Shown here one piece after another: positions 11,946-23,243 of a stretch of 64,000 nt of DNA (positions are counted from its first letter, which is position 1; each line of letters starts with the position of its first letter). The notes under the pieces are model-generated. The model was not told the origin of the DNA. It ran no database searches and worked only from the letters and a program-made list of their open reading frames with translations. The position numbers were made by a program, and so were the translations under genes. The DNA lies in NCBI GenBank assembly GCA_026874595.1, contig CM049318.1:45488456-45552455 (forward strand), in the 5' to 3' direction. The stretch comes from Sipunculus nudus. Its lineage: Eukaryota; Annelida; Sipuncula; Golfingiida; Sipunculidae.

Positions 11946-13164
11946 GTGTGTGTCACAAGATTGTCACTGTCACATGATTGTCACAAACATGGCATAGACT
12001 TTCCTAAGCAAATTTACAAGCAAGTATAAAAGGTGTGTGTCACAAGATTATCTCTGTCACAAGATTGTCAGAAACATGGAACTGACTGTCCAAAGCAAAT
12101 TTACAAGCAAGTATAAAGGGTGTGTGTTACAAGATTGTCACTGTCACAAACATGTCGCAAACTTGGCAGAGACCTTCCCAAGCAAATTTAGAAGCAAGCA
12201 TAAAGGGTGTGTGTCACAAGATTGTCACTGTCACAAACATGTCGCAAACATGGCACAGACTTTCCCAAGCAAATTAACAAGCAAGTATAAAGGGTGTGTG
12301 TCACAAGATTGTCACTGTCACAAGATTGTCACAAACATGGCATAGACTTTCCCAAGCAAATTTACAAGCAAGTATAAAGGGTGTGTGTCACAAGATTGTC
12401 ACTGTCACAAGATTGTCACAAACATGGCATAGACTTTCCCAAGCAATTTTACAAGCAAGTGTAAAGGGTGTGTGTCACAAGATTGTCATTGTCACAGGAT
12501 TCTCAAAAACATGGCATAGACTTTCCTAAGCAAATTTACAAGCAAGTATAAAAGGTGTGTGTCACAAGATTGCCACTGTCACAAGATTGTCACAAACATG
12601 GAACTGACTGTCCCAAGCAATTTTACAAGCAAGTGTAAAGGGTGTGTGTCACAAGATTGTCATTGTCACAGGATTGTCACAAACATGGCATAGACTTTCC
12701 CAAGCAAATTTACAAGCAAGTATAAAAGGTGTGTGTCACAAGATTGTCACTGTCACAAGATTGTCACAAACATGGAACTGACTGTCCCAAGCAAATTTAT
12801 AAGCAAGCATAAAGGGTGTGTGTCACAAGATTGTCACTGTCACAAGATTGTCACAAACATGGCATAGACTTTCCCAAGCAAATTTACAAGCAAGAGTAAA
12901 GGGTGTGTGTCACAAGATTGTCACTGTCAAAAGATTGTCACAAACTTGGCATAGACTTTCCAAAGCAAATTTACGAGCAAGTATAAAAGGTGTGTGTCAC
13001 AAATATTGTCACTGTCACAAGATTGTCACAAACATGGAACTGACTGTCCCAAGCAAATTTATAAGCAAGCATAAACGGTGTGTGTCACAAGATTGTCACT
13101 GTCACAAACATGTCGCAAACTTGGCAGAGACTTTCCCAAGCAAATTTACAAGCAAATATAAAGG

Positions 13165-13251
13165 TTGTGTGTCACAAGATTGTCACTGTCACAAGATTGT
13201 TTCAAACCTTGCACAGACTTTCCCATGCAAATTTACAAGCAAATATAAATG
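13165..13251 (+). repeat. GTTTCAAACC monomer carrying an ATGCAAAT octamer
   Basis: Position-specific monomer with GATTGTTTCAAACCTTGC and CCCATGCAAATTT. The ATGCAAAT string equals the octamer motif known to bind POU-family factors in animals. It appears in the same HOR position elsewhere, for example 1,248-1,255 and 3,833-3,840. Whether it binds anything here is unknown. Confidence 0.85.
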
Positions 13252-13336
13252 GTGTGTCACAAGATTGTCACTGTCACAAGATTGTCACAAACATGGCATA
13301 GACTGTCCCAAGCAAATTTACAAGCAAGTATAAAGG
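13252..13336 (+). repeat. 85-bp monomer at the GGTGTGTCAC junction
   Basis: The GT run in the head is one GT shorter than usual. This 2-bp loss occurs after every GTTTCAAACC monomer I checked, in both HOR classes, so it is old and fixed at this HOR position. It shifts the open frame by one, which is why translated stretches change peptide pattern here. Confidence 0.9.
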
Positions 13337-13597
13337 GATTGTGTCACAAGATTGTCACTGTCACAAGATTGTCACAAACATTGCACAGACTGTCCGAAGC
13401 AAATTTAGAAGCAAGCATAAAGGGTGTGTGTCACAAGATTGTCACTGTCACAAACATGTCGCAAACATGGCACAGACTTTCCTAAGCAAATTAACAAGCA
13501 AGTATAAAGGGTACGTGTCATAAGATTGTCACTGTCACAAGATTGTCACAAACATGGCATAGACTTTCCCAAGCAAATTTACAAGCAAGTATAAAGG

Positions 13598-15579
13598 GTG
13601 TGTGTCACAAGATGGTCACTGTCACAAGATTGTCACATACATGGCATAGACTTTCCCAAGCAAATTTACAAGCAATTATTAAAGGTATGTGTCACAAGAT
13701 TGTCACAAACATGGCATAGACTTTCCGAAGCAAATTTACAAGCAAGTATAAAGGGTGTGTGTCATAAGATTGTCACTGTCACATGATTGTCACAAACATG
13801 GCATAGACTTTCCTAAGCAAATTTACAAGCAAGTATAAAAGGTGTGTGTCACAAGATTGTCCCTGTCACAAGATTGTCACAAACATGGAACTGACTGTCC
13901 AAAGCAAATTTACAAGCAAGCATAAAGGGTGTGTGTTACAAGATTGTCACTGTCACAAACATGTCGCAAACTTGGCAGAGACCTTCCCAAGCAAATTTAC
14001 AAGCAAATATAAATGGTGTGTGTCACAAGATTGTCACTGTCACAAGATTGTCATAAACATGGCATAAACTGTCCCAAGCAAATTTACAAGCAAGTATAAA
14101 GGGAGTGTGTCACAAGATTGTCACTGTCACAAGATTGTCACAAACATTGCACAGACTGTCCCAAGCAAATTTAGAAGAAAACATAAAGGGTGTGTGTCAC
14201 AAGATTGTCACTGTCACAAACAGGTCGCAAACAGTGCACAGACTTTCCCAAGCAAATTAACAAGCAAGTATAAAGGGTGTGTGTCACAAGATTGTCACTG
14301 TCACAAGATTGTCACAAACATGGATTAGACTTTCCCAAGCAAATTTACAAGCAAGTATAAAGGGTGTGTGTCACAAAATTGTCACTGTCACAAGATTGTC
14401 ACAAACATGGCATAGACTTTCCCAAGCAATTTTACAAGCAAGTGTAAAGGGTGTGTGTCACAAGATTGTCATTGTCACAGGATTGTCACAAACATGGCAT
14501 AGACTTTCCTAAGCAAATTTACAAGCAAGTATAAAAGGTGTGTGTCACAAGATTGTCACTGTCACAAGATTGTCACAAACATGGAACTGAGTGTCCCAAG
14601 CAATTTTACAAGCAAGTGTAAAGGGTGTGTGTCACAAGATTGTCACTGTCACAGGATTGTCACAAACATGGCATAGACTTTCCCAAGCAAATTTACAAGC
14701 AAGTATAAAAGGTGTGTGTCACAAGATTGTCACTGTCACAAGATTGTCACAAACATGGAACTGACTGTCCCAAGCAAATTTATAAGCAAGCATAAAGGGT
14801 GTGTGTCACAAGATTTTCACTGTCACAAGATTGTCACAAAGATGGCATAGACTTTCCCAAGCAAATTTACAAGCAAGAGTAAAGGGTGTGTGTCACAAGA
14901 TTGTCACTGTCACAAGATTGTCACAAACATGGCATAGACTTTCCAAAGCAAATTTACGAGCAAGTATAAAAGGTGTGTGTCACAATATTGTCACTGTCAC
15001 AAGATTGTCACAAACATGGAACTGACTGTCCCAAGCAAATTTATAAGCAAGCATAAACGGTGTGTGTCACAAGATTTTCACTGTCACAAACATGTCGCAA
15101 ACTTGGCAGAGACTTTCCCAAGCAAATTTACAAGCAAATTTAAAGGTTGTGTGTCACAAGATTGTCACTGTCACAAGATTGTTTCAAACCTTGCACAGAC
15201 TTTCCCATGCAAATTTACAAGCAAATATAAAAGGTGTGTCACAAGATTGTCACTGTCACAAGATTGTCACAAACATGGCATAGACTGTCCCAAGCAAATT
15301 TACAAGCAAGTATAAAGGGATTGTGTCACAAGATTGTCACTGTCACAAGATTGTCACAAACATTGCACAGACTGTCCCAAGCAAATTTAGAAGCAAGCAT
15401 AAAGGGTGTGTGTCACAAGATTGTCACTGTCACAAACATGTCGCAAACATGTCATAGACTTTCCTAAGCAAATTAACAAGCAAGTATAAAGGGTACGTGT
15501 CATAAGATTGTCACTGTCACAAGATTGTCACAAACATGGCATAGACTTTCCCAAGCAAATTTACAAGCAAGTATAAAGG
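13598..15579 (+). repeat. HOR block 6, 23 monomers, class II
   Basis: Same plan as the reference class II HOR, but with the class I-like series GATTGTCCCTG, CATGTCGC, CATAAACATGG and AGAAGAAAACAT near 13,850-14,200. It carries the private variants CAAACAGTGCAC (about 14,229) and CATGGATTAGAC (about 14,322), which recur at 16,037/16,130 and 21,462/21,555. These private variants tie the three blocks together. Confidence 0.87.
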
Positions 15580-17387
15580 GTGTGTGTCACAAGATGGTCA
15601 CTGTCACAAGATTGTCACATACATGGCATAGACTTTCCCAAGCAAATTTACAAGCAATTATTAAAGGTATGTGTCACAAGATTGTCACAAACATGGCATA
15701 GACTTTCCGAAGCAAATTTACAAGCAAGTATAAAGGGTGTGTGTTACAAGATTGTCACTGTCACAAACATGTCGCAAACTTGGCAGAGACCTTCCCAAGC
15801 AAATTTACAAGCAAATATAAATGGTGTGTGTCACAAGATTGTCACTGTCACAAGATTGTCATAAACATGGCATAAACTGTCCCAAGCAAATTTACAAGCA
15901 AGTATAAAGGGAGTGTGTCACAAGATTGTCACTGTCACAAGATTGTCACAAACATTGCACAGACTGTCCCAAGCAAATTTAGAAGAAAACATAAAGGGTG
16001 TGTGTCACAAGATTGTCACTGTCACAAACAGGTCGCAAACAGTGCACAGACTTTCCCAAGCAAATTAACAAGCAAGTATAAAGGGTGTGTGTCACAAGAT
16101 TGTCACTGTCACAAGATTGTCACAAACATGGATTAGACTTTCCCAAGCAAATTTACAAGCAAGTATAAAGGGTGTGTGTCACAAAATTGTCACTGTCACA
16201 AGATTGTCACAAACATGGCATAGACTTTCCCAAGCAATTTTACAAGCAAGTGTAAAGGGTGTGTGTCACAAGATTGTCATTGTCACAGGATTGTCACAAA
16301 CATGGCATAGACTTTCCTAAGCAAATTTACAAGCAAGTATAAAAGGTGTGTGTCACAAGATTGTCACTGTCACAAGATTGTCACAAACATGGAACTGACT
16401 GTCCCAAGCAATTTTACAAGCAAGTGTAAAGGGTGTGTGTCACAAGATTGTCACTGTCACAGGATTGTCACAAACATGGCATAGACTTTCCCAAGCAAAT
16501 TTACAAGCAAGTATAAAAGGTGTGTGTCACAAGATTGTCACTGTCACAAGATTGTCACAAACATGGAACTGACTGTCCCAAGCAAATTTATAAGCAAGCA
16601 TAAAGGGTGTGTGTCACAAGATTTTCACTGTCACAAGATTGTCACAAAGATGGCATAGACTTTCCCAAGCAAATTTACAAGCAAGAGTAAAGGGTGTGTG
16701 TCACAAGATTGTCACTGTCACAAGATTGTCACAAACATGGCATAGACTTTCCAAAGCAAATTTACGAGCAAGTATAAAAGGTGTGTGTCACAATATTGTC
16801 ACTGTCACAAGATTGTCACAAACATGGAACTGACTGTCCCAAGCAAATTTATAAGCAAGCATAAACGGTGTGTGTCACAAGATTTTCACTGTCACAAACA
16901 TGTCGCAAACTTGGCAGAGACTTTCCCAAGCAAATTTACAAGCAAATTTAAAGTTTGTGTGTCACAAGATTGTCACTGTCACAAGATTGTTTCAAACCTT
17001 GCACAGACTTTCCCATGCAAATTTACAAGCAAATATAAAAGGTGTGTCACAAGATTGTCACTGTCACAAGATTGTCACAAACATGGCATAGACTGTCCCA
17101 AGCAAATTTACAAGCAAGTATAAAGGGATTGTGTCACAAGATTGTCACTGTCACAAGATTGTCACAAACATTGCACAGACTGTCCCAAGCAAATTTAGAA
17201 GCAAGCATAAAGGGTGTGTGTCACAAGATTGTCACTGTCACAAACATGTCGCAAACATGACATAGACTTTCCTAAGCAAATTAACAAGCAAGTATAAAGG
17301 GTACGTGTCATAAGATTGTCACTGTCACAAGATTGTCACAAACATGGCATAGACTTTCCCAAGCAAATTTACAAGCAAGTATAAAGG
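15580..17387 (+). repeat. HOR block 7, 21 monomers, class II
   Basis: Compared with block 6 it lacks two monomers after the 70-bp landmark: the TTTCCGAAGC monomer at about 15,700 joins straight to GTGTTACAAG at 15,741. This 174-bp loss accounts for its 1,808 bp against 1,982 bp. From about 15,750 it follows block 6 at a constant offset of 1,808, and the CAGTGCAC and GGATTAG variants are present. Confidence 0.87.
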
Positions 17388-19021
17388 GTGTGTGTCACAA
17401 GATGGTCACTGTCACAAGATTGTCACATACATGGCATAGACTTTCCCAAGCAAATTTACAAGCAATTATTAAAGGTATGTGTCACAAGATTGTCACAAAC
17501 ATGGCATAGACTTTCCGAAGCAAATTTACAAGCAAGTATAAAGGGTGTGTGTCACAAGATTGTCACTGTCACATGATTGTCACAAACATGGCATAGACTT
17601 TCCTAAGCAAATTTACAAGCAAGTATAAAAGGTGTGTGTCACAAGATTATCTCTGTCACAAGATTGTCAGAAACATGGAACTGACTGTCCAAAGCAAATT
17701 TACAAGCAAGTATAAAGGGTGTGTGTTACAAGATTGTCACTGTCACAAACATGTCGCAAACTTGGCAGAGACCTTCCCAAGCAAATTTAGAAGCAAGCAT
17801 AAAGGGTGTGTGTCACAAGATTGTCACTGTCACAAACATGTCGCAAACATGGCACAGACTTTCCCAAGCAAATTAACAAGCAAGTATAAAGGGTGTGTGT
17901 CACAAGATTGTCACTGTCACAAGATTGTCACAAACATGGCATAGACTTTCCCAAGCAAATTTACAAGCAAGTATAAAAGGTGTGTGTCACAAGATTGTCA
18001 CTGTCACAAGATTGTCACAAACATGGAACTGACTGTCCCAAGCAATTTTACAAGCAAGTGTAAAGGGTGTGTGTCACAAGATTGTCACTGTCACAGGATT
18101 GTCACAAACATGGCATAGACTTTCCCAAGCAAATTTACAAGCAAGTATAAAAGGTGTGTGTCACAAGATTGTCACTGTCACAAGATTGTCACAAACATGG
18201 AACTGACTGTCCCAAGCAAATTTATAAGCAAGCATAAAGGGTGTGTGTCACAAGATTTTCACTGTCACAAGATTGTCACAAAGATGGCATAGACTTTCCC
18301 AAGCAAATTTACAAGCAAGAGTAAAGGGTGTGTGTCACAAGATTGTCACTGTCACAAGATTGTCACAAACATGGCATAGACTTTCCAAAGCAAATTTACG
18401 AGCAAGTATAAAAGGTGTGTGTCACAATATTGTCACTGTCACAAGATTGTCACAAACATGGAACTGACTGTCCCAAGCAAATTTATAAGCAAGCATAAAC
18501 GGTGTGTGTCACAAGATTTTCACTGTCACAAACATGTCGCAAACTTGGCAGAGACTTTCCCAAGCAAATTTACAAGCAAATTTAAAGTTTGTGTGTCACA
18601 AGATTGTCACTGTCACAAGATTGTTTCAAACCTTGCACAGACTTTCCCATGCAAATTTACAAGCAAATATAAAAGGTGTGTCACAAGATTGTCACTGTCA
18701 CAAGATTGTCACAAACATGGCATAGACTGTCCCAAGCAAATTTACAAGCAAGTATAAAGGGATTGTGTCACAAGATTGTCACTGTCACAAGATTGTCACA
18801 AACATTGCACAGACTGTCCCAAGCAAATTTAGAAGCAAGCATAAAGGGTGTGTGTCACAAGATTGTCACTGTCACAAACATGTCGCAAACATGACATAGA
18901 CTTTCCTAAGCAAATTAACAAGCAAGTATAAAGGGTACGTGTCATAAGATTGTCACTGTCACAAGATTGTCACAAACATGGCATAGACTTTCCCAAGCAA
19001 ATTTACAAGCAAGTATAAAGG
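17388..19021 (+). repeat. HOR block 8, 19 monomers, class II
   Basis: The shortest class II HOR in this stretch (19 x 87 - 19). The TTATCTCTG and CATGTCGC/TTAGAAGC hybrid monomers are as in the reference HOR, but two monomers (CAATTTTACAAG and CATTGTCACAGG types) are missing at about 17,970. From 18,243 on it follows the previous block at offset 1,634, and both share the private variant AAATTTAAAGTTTGTG (near 16,945 and 18,580). Confidence 0.87.
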
Positions 19022-22000
19022 GTGTGTGTCACAAGATGGTCACTGTCACAAGATTGTCACATACATGGCATAGACTTTCCCAAGCAAATTTACAAGCAAT
19101 TATTAAAGGTATGTGTCACAAGATTGTCACAAACATGGCATAGACTTTCCGAAGCAAATTTACAAGCAAGTATAAAGGGTGTGTGTCACAAGATTGTCAC
19201 TGTCACATGATTGTCACAAACATGGCATAGACTTTCCTAAGCAAATTTACAAGCAAGTATAAAAGGTGTGTGTCACAAGATTATCTCTGTCACAAGATTG
19301 TCAGAAACATGGAACTGACTGTCCAAAGCAAATTTACAAGCAAGTATAAAGGGTGTGTGTTACAAGATTGTCACTGTCACAAACATGTCGCAAACTTGGC
19401 AGAGACCTTCCCAAGCAAATTTAGAAGCAAGCATAAAGGGTGTGTGTCACAAGATTGTCACTGTCACAAACATGTCGCAAACATGGCACAGACTTTCCCA
19501 AGCAAATTAACAAGCAAGTATAAAGGGTGTGTGTCACAAGATTGTCACTGTCACAAGATTGTCACAAACATGGCATAGACTTTCCCAAGCAAATTTACAA
19601 GCAAGTATAAAGGGTGTGTGTCACAAGATTTTCACTGTCACAAGATTGTCACAAACATGGCATAGACTTTCCCAAGCAATTTTACAAGCAAGTGTAAAGG
19701 GTGTGTGTCACAAGATTGTCATTGTCACAGGATTCTCAAAAACATGGCATAGACTTTCCTAAGCAAATTTACAAGCAAGTATAAAAGGTGTGTGTCACAA
19801 GATTGCCACTGTCACAAGATTGTCACAAACATGGAACTGACTGTCCCAAGCAATTTTACAAGCAAGTGTAAAGGGTGTGTGTCACAAGATTGTCATTGTC
19901 ACAGGATTGTCACAAACATGGCATAGACTTTCCCAAGCAAATTTACAAGCAAGTATAAAAGGTGTGTGTCACAAGATTGTCACTGTCACAAGATTGTCAC
20001 AAACATGGAACTGACTGTCCCAAGCAAATTTATAAGCAAGCATACAGGGTGTGTGTCACAAGATTGTCACTGTCACAAGATTGTCACAAACATGGCATAG
20101 ACTTTCCCAAGCAAATTTACAAGCAAGAGTAAAGGGTGTGTGTCACAAGATTGTCACTGTCAAAAGATTGTCACAAACTTGGCATAGACTTTCCAAAGCA
20201 AATTTACGAGCAAGTATAAAAGGTGTGTGTCACAAATATTGTCACTGTCACAAGATTGTCACAAACATGGAACTGACTGTCCCAAGCAAATTTATAAGCA
20301 AGCATAAACGGTGTGTGTCACAAGATTGTCACTGTCACAAACATGTCGCAAACTTGGCAGAGACTTTCCCAAGCAAATTTACAAGCAAATATAAAGGTTG
20401 TGTGTCACAAGATTGTCACTGTCACAAGATTGTTTCAAACCTTGCACAGACTTTCCCATGCAAATTTACAAGCAAATATAAATGGTGTGTCACAAGATTG
20501 TCACTGTCACAAGATTGTCACAAACATGGCATAGACTGTCCCAAGCAAATTTACAAGCAAGTATAAAGGGATTGTGTCACAAGATTGTCACTGTCACAAG
20601 ATTGTCACAAACATTGCACAGACTGTCCGAAGCAAATTTAGAAGCAAGCATAAAGGGTGTGTGTCACAAGATTGTCACTGTCACAAACATGTCGCAAACA
20701 TGGCACAGACTTTCCTAAGCAAATTAACAAGCAAGTATAAAGGGTACGTGTCATAAGATTGTCACTGTCACAAGATTGTCACAAACATGGCATAGACTTT
20801 CCCAAGCAAATTTACAAGCAAGTATAAAGGGTGTGTGTCACAAGATGGTCACTGTCACAAGATTGTCACATACATGGCATAGACTTTCCCAAGCAAATTT
20901 ACAAGCAATTATTAAAGGTATGTGTCACAAGATTGTCACAAACATGGCATAGACTTTCCGAAGCAAATTTACAAGCAAGTATAAAGGGTGTGTGTCACAA
21001 GATTGTCACTGTCACATGATTGTCACAAACATGGCATAGACTTTCCTAAGCAAATTTACAAGCAAGTATAAAAGGTGTGTGTCACAAGATTGTCCCTGTC
21101 ACAAGATTGTCACAAACATGGAACTGACTGTCCAAAGCAAATTTACAAGCAAGCATAAAGGGTGTGTGTTACAAGATTGTCACTGTCACAAACATGTCGC
21201 AAACTTGGCAGAGACCTTCCCAAGCAAATTTACAAGCAAATATAAATGGTGTGTGTCACAAGATTGTCACTGTCACAAGATTGTCATAAACATGGCATAA
21301 ACTGTCCCAAGCAAATTTACAAGCAAGTATAAAGGGAGTGTGTCACAAGATTGTCACTGTCACAAGATTGTCACAAACATTGCACAGACTGTCCCAAGCA
21401 AATTTAGAAGAAAACATAAAGGGTGTGTGTCACAAGATTGTCACTGTCACAAACAGGTCGCAAACAGTGCACAGACTTTCCCAAGCAAATTAACAAGCAA
21501 GTATAAAGGGTGTGTGTCACAAGATTGTCACTGTCACAAGATTGTCACAAACATGGATTAGACTTTCCCAAGCAAATTTACAAGCAAGTATAAAGGGTGT
21601 GTGTCACAAAATTGTCACTGTCACAAGATTGTCACAAACATGGCATAGACTTTCCCAAGCAATTTTATAAGCAAGTGTAAAGGGTGTGTGTCACAAGATT
21701 GTCATTGTCACAGGATTGTCACAAACATGGCATAGACTTTCCTAAGCAAATTTACAAGCAAGTATAAAAGGTGTGTGTCACAAGATTGTCACTGTCACAA
21801 GATTGTCACAAACATGGAACTGACTGTCCCAAGCAATTTTACAAGCAAGTGTAAAGGGTGTGTGTCACAAGATTGTCACTGTCACAGGATTGTCACAAAC
21901 ATGGCATAGACTTTCCCAAGCAAATTTACAAGCAAGTATAAAAGGTGTGTCACAAGATTGTCACTGTCACAAGATTGTCACAAACATGGAACTGACTGTC

Positions 22001-22261
22001 CCAAGCAAATTTATAAGCAAGCATAAAGGGTGTGTGTCACAAGATTTTCACTGTCACAAGATTGTCACAAAGATGGCATAGACTTTCCCAAGCAAATTTA
22101 CAAGCAAGAGTAAAGGGTGTGTGTCACAAGATTGTCACTGTCACAAGATTGTCACAAACATGGCATAGACTTTCCAAAGCAAATTTACGAGCAAGTATAA
22201 AAGGTGTGTGTCACAATATTGTCACTGTCACAAGATTGTCACAAACATGGAACTGACTGTC
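18358..22261 (+). repeat. 3.9-kb dispersed duplication, copy 2
   Basis: Offset 7,233 from the upstream copy, changing to 7,231 after a 2-bp loss near 21,943. The offset equals the summed length of four HOR blocks (1,809 + 1,982 + 1,808 + 1,634), so the copy stayed in HOR register. Confidence 0.85.
19022..20830 (+). repeat. HOR block 9, 21 monomers, near-identical copy of block 5
   Basis: It aligns to the reference class II HOR over its full length at offset 7,233. Both carry the rare 1-bp insertion CACAAATATTG (12,999 and 20,232). I noticed only a few single-base differences, for example GATTTTCAC at about 19,627 and CATACAGGG at about 20,041. The similarity continues on both sides, so the copied segment is longer than one HOR. 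Confidence 0.9.
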
Positions 22262-22464
22262 CGAAGCAAATTTATAAGCAAGCATAAAGGGTGTGTGTCA
22301 CAAGATTGTCACTGTCACAAACATGTCGCAAACTTGGCAGAGACTTTCCCAAGCAAATTTACAAGCAAATATAAAGGTTGTGTGTCACAAGATTGTCACT
22401 GTCACAAGATTGTTTCAAACCTTGCACAGACTTTCCCATGCAAATTTACAAGCAAATATAAATG

Positions 22465-22566
22465 GTGTGTCACAAGATTGTCACTGTCACAAGATTGTCA
22501 CTGTCACAAACATGTCGCAAATATGGCACAGACTTTCCCAAGCAAATTAACAAGCAAGTATAAAGG
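22465..22566 (+). repeat. 102-bp monomer with three 17-bp elements
   Basis: After the 2-bp-short GGTGTGTCAC head, the 17-bp element is present three times instead of twice, giving 87 + 17 - 2 bp. The same monomer lies at 48,590-48,691, 52,133-52,234 and 56,964-57,065. It is the reverse event of the 70-bp monomers, which have only one element. Confidence 0.92.
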
Positions 22567-22740
22567 GTGTGTGTCACAAGATTGTCACTGTCACAAGATT
22601 GTCACAAACATGGCATAGACTTTCCCAAGCAAATTTACAAGAAAGTATAAAGGGTGTGTGTCACAAGATTGTCACTGTCACAAGATTGTCCCAAACATGG
22701 CATAGACTTTCCCAAGCAAATTTACAAGCAAGTATTAAAG

Positions 22741-22810
22741 GTGTGTTTCACAAGATTGTCACAAACATGGCAGAGACTTTCCCAAGCAAATTTACAAGCA
22801 AATATAAAGG
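22741..22810 (+). repeat. 70-bp monomer, GTGTTTCACAAG type
   Basis: A third form of the 17-bp loss, recognised by GTGTTTCACAAG. Recurs at about 48,865, 52,409, 54,043 and 57,239, each time after the GTCCCAAACATGG monomer. Here it ends in a CATGGCAGAG/AAATATAAAGG tail, while the others end AAATTTATAAGCAAGTATGAAGG. Confidence 0.88.
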
Positions 22811-23243
22811 TTGTGTGTCACAAGATTGTCACTGTCACAAGATTGTTTCAAACCTTGCACAGACTTTCCCATGCAAATTCACAAGCAAATATAAATGGTG
22901 TGTCACAAGATTGTCACTGTCACAAGATTGTCACAAACATGGCATAGACTGTCCCAAGCAAATTTACAAGCAAGTATAAAGGGAGTGTGTCACAAGATTG
23001 TCACTGTCACAAGATTGTCACAAACATTGCACAGACTGTCCGAAGCAAATTTAGAAGCAAGCATAAAGGGTGTGTGTCACAAGAGTGTCACTGTCACAAA
23101 CATGTCGCAAACATGGCACAGACTTTCCCAAGGAAATTAACAAGCAAGTGTAAAGGGTGTGTGTCATAAGATTGTCACTGTCACAAGATTGTCACAAACA
23201 TGGCATAGACTTTCCCAAGCAAATTTACAAGCAAGTATAAAGG

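Larger units (their letters stand above)
11789..13597 (+). repeat. HOR block 5, 21 monomers, reference class II HOR
   Basis: I parsed this block monomer by monomer. Starts: 11,789 (GATGGTCAC), 11,876 (70 bp), 11,946, 12,033 (TTATCTCTG), 12,120 (CATGTCGC/TTAGAAGC hybrid), 12,207, 12,294, 12,381, 12,468 (CATTGTCACAGG), 12,555 (GATTGCCACTG), 12,642, 12,729 (GGAACTGACTG), 12,816, 12,903 (CTGTCAAAAG), 12,990 (CACAAATATTG, +1 bp), 13,078 (CATGTCGC), 13,165 (GTTTCAAACC), 13,252 (85 bp), 13,337 (CATTGCACAG), 13,424, 13,511 (GTACGTGTC). The sum is 21 x 87 - 18, which fits exactly. Confidence 0.92.
11125..15030 (+). repeat. 3.9-kb dispersed duplication, copy 1 (offset 7,233)
   Basis: Collinear with 18,358-22,261, spanning the end of block 4, all of block 5 and most of block 6. 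The left limit is set by CTGTCAAAAG here against CTGTCACAAG there. The right limit is set by GTCCCAAGC against GTCCGAAGC and then GATTTTCAC against GATTGTCAC. Confidence 0.85.
20831..23243 (+). repeat. HOR block 10, 28 monomers, class II passing into mosaic
   Basis: The first 1.4 kb copies block 6 at offset 7,233, with a private 2-bp loss (GGTGTGTCAC) near 21,943. After 22,262 the order changes: a 102-bp monomer with three 17-bp elements (22,465), a monomer with ACAAGAAAGTATAAAGG, a GTCCCAAACATGG monomer, then a 70-bp monomer with GTGTTTCACAAG (22,741) joined to the GTTTCAAACC monomer. Length is 28 x 87 - 23, fully explained by these indels. Confidence 0.85.

Noticed and set aside
12818-13333. 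171-codon open frame (also at 20,051-20,566)
   Set aside because: Created by the 1-bp insertion CACAAATATTG that joins two monomer frames; GTG start, no non-repeat sequence, no promoter context.
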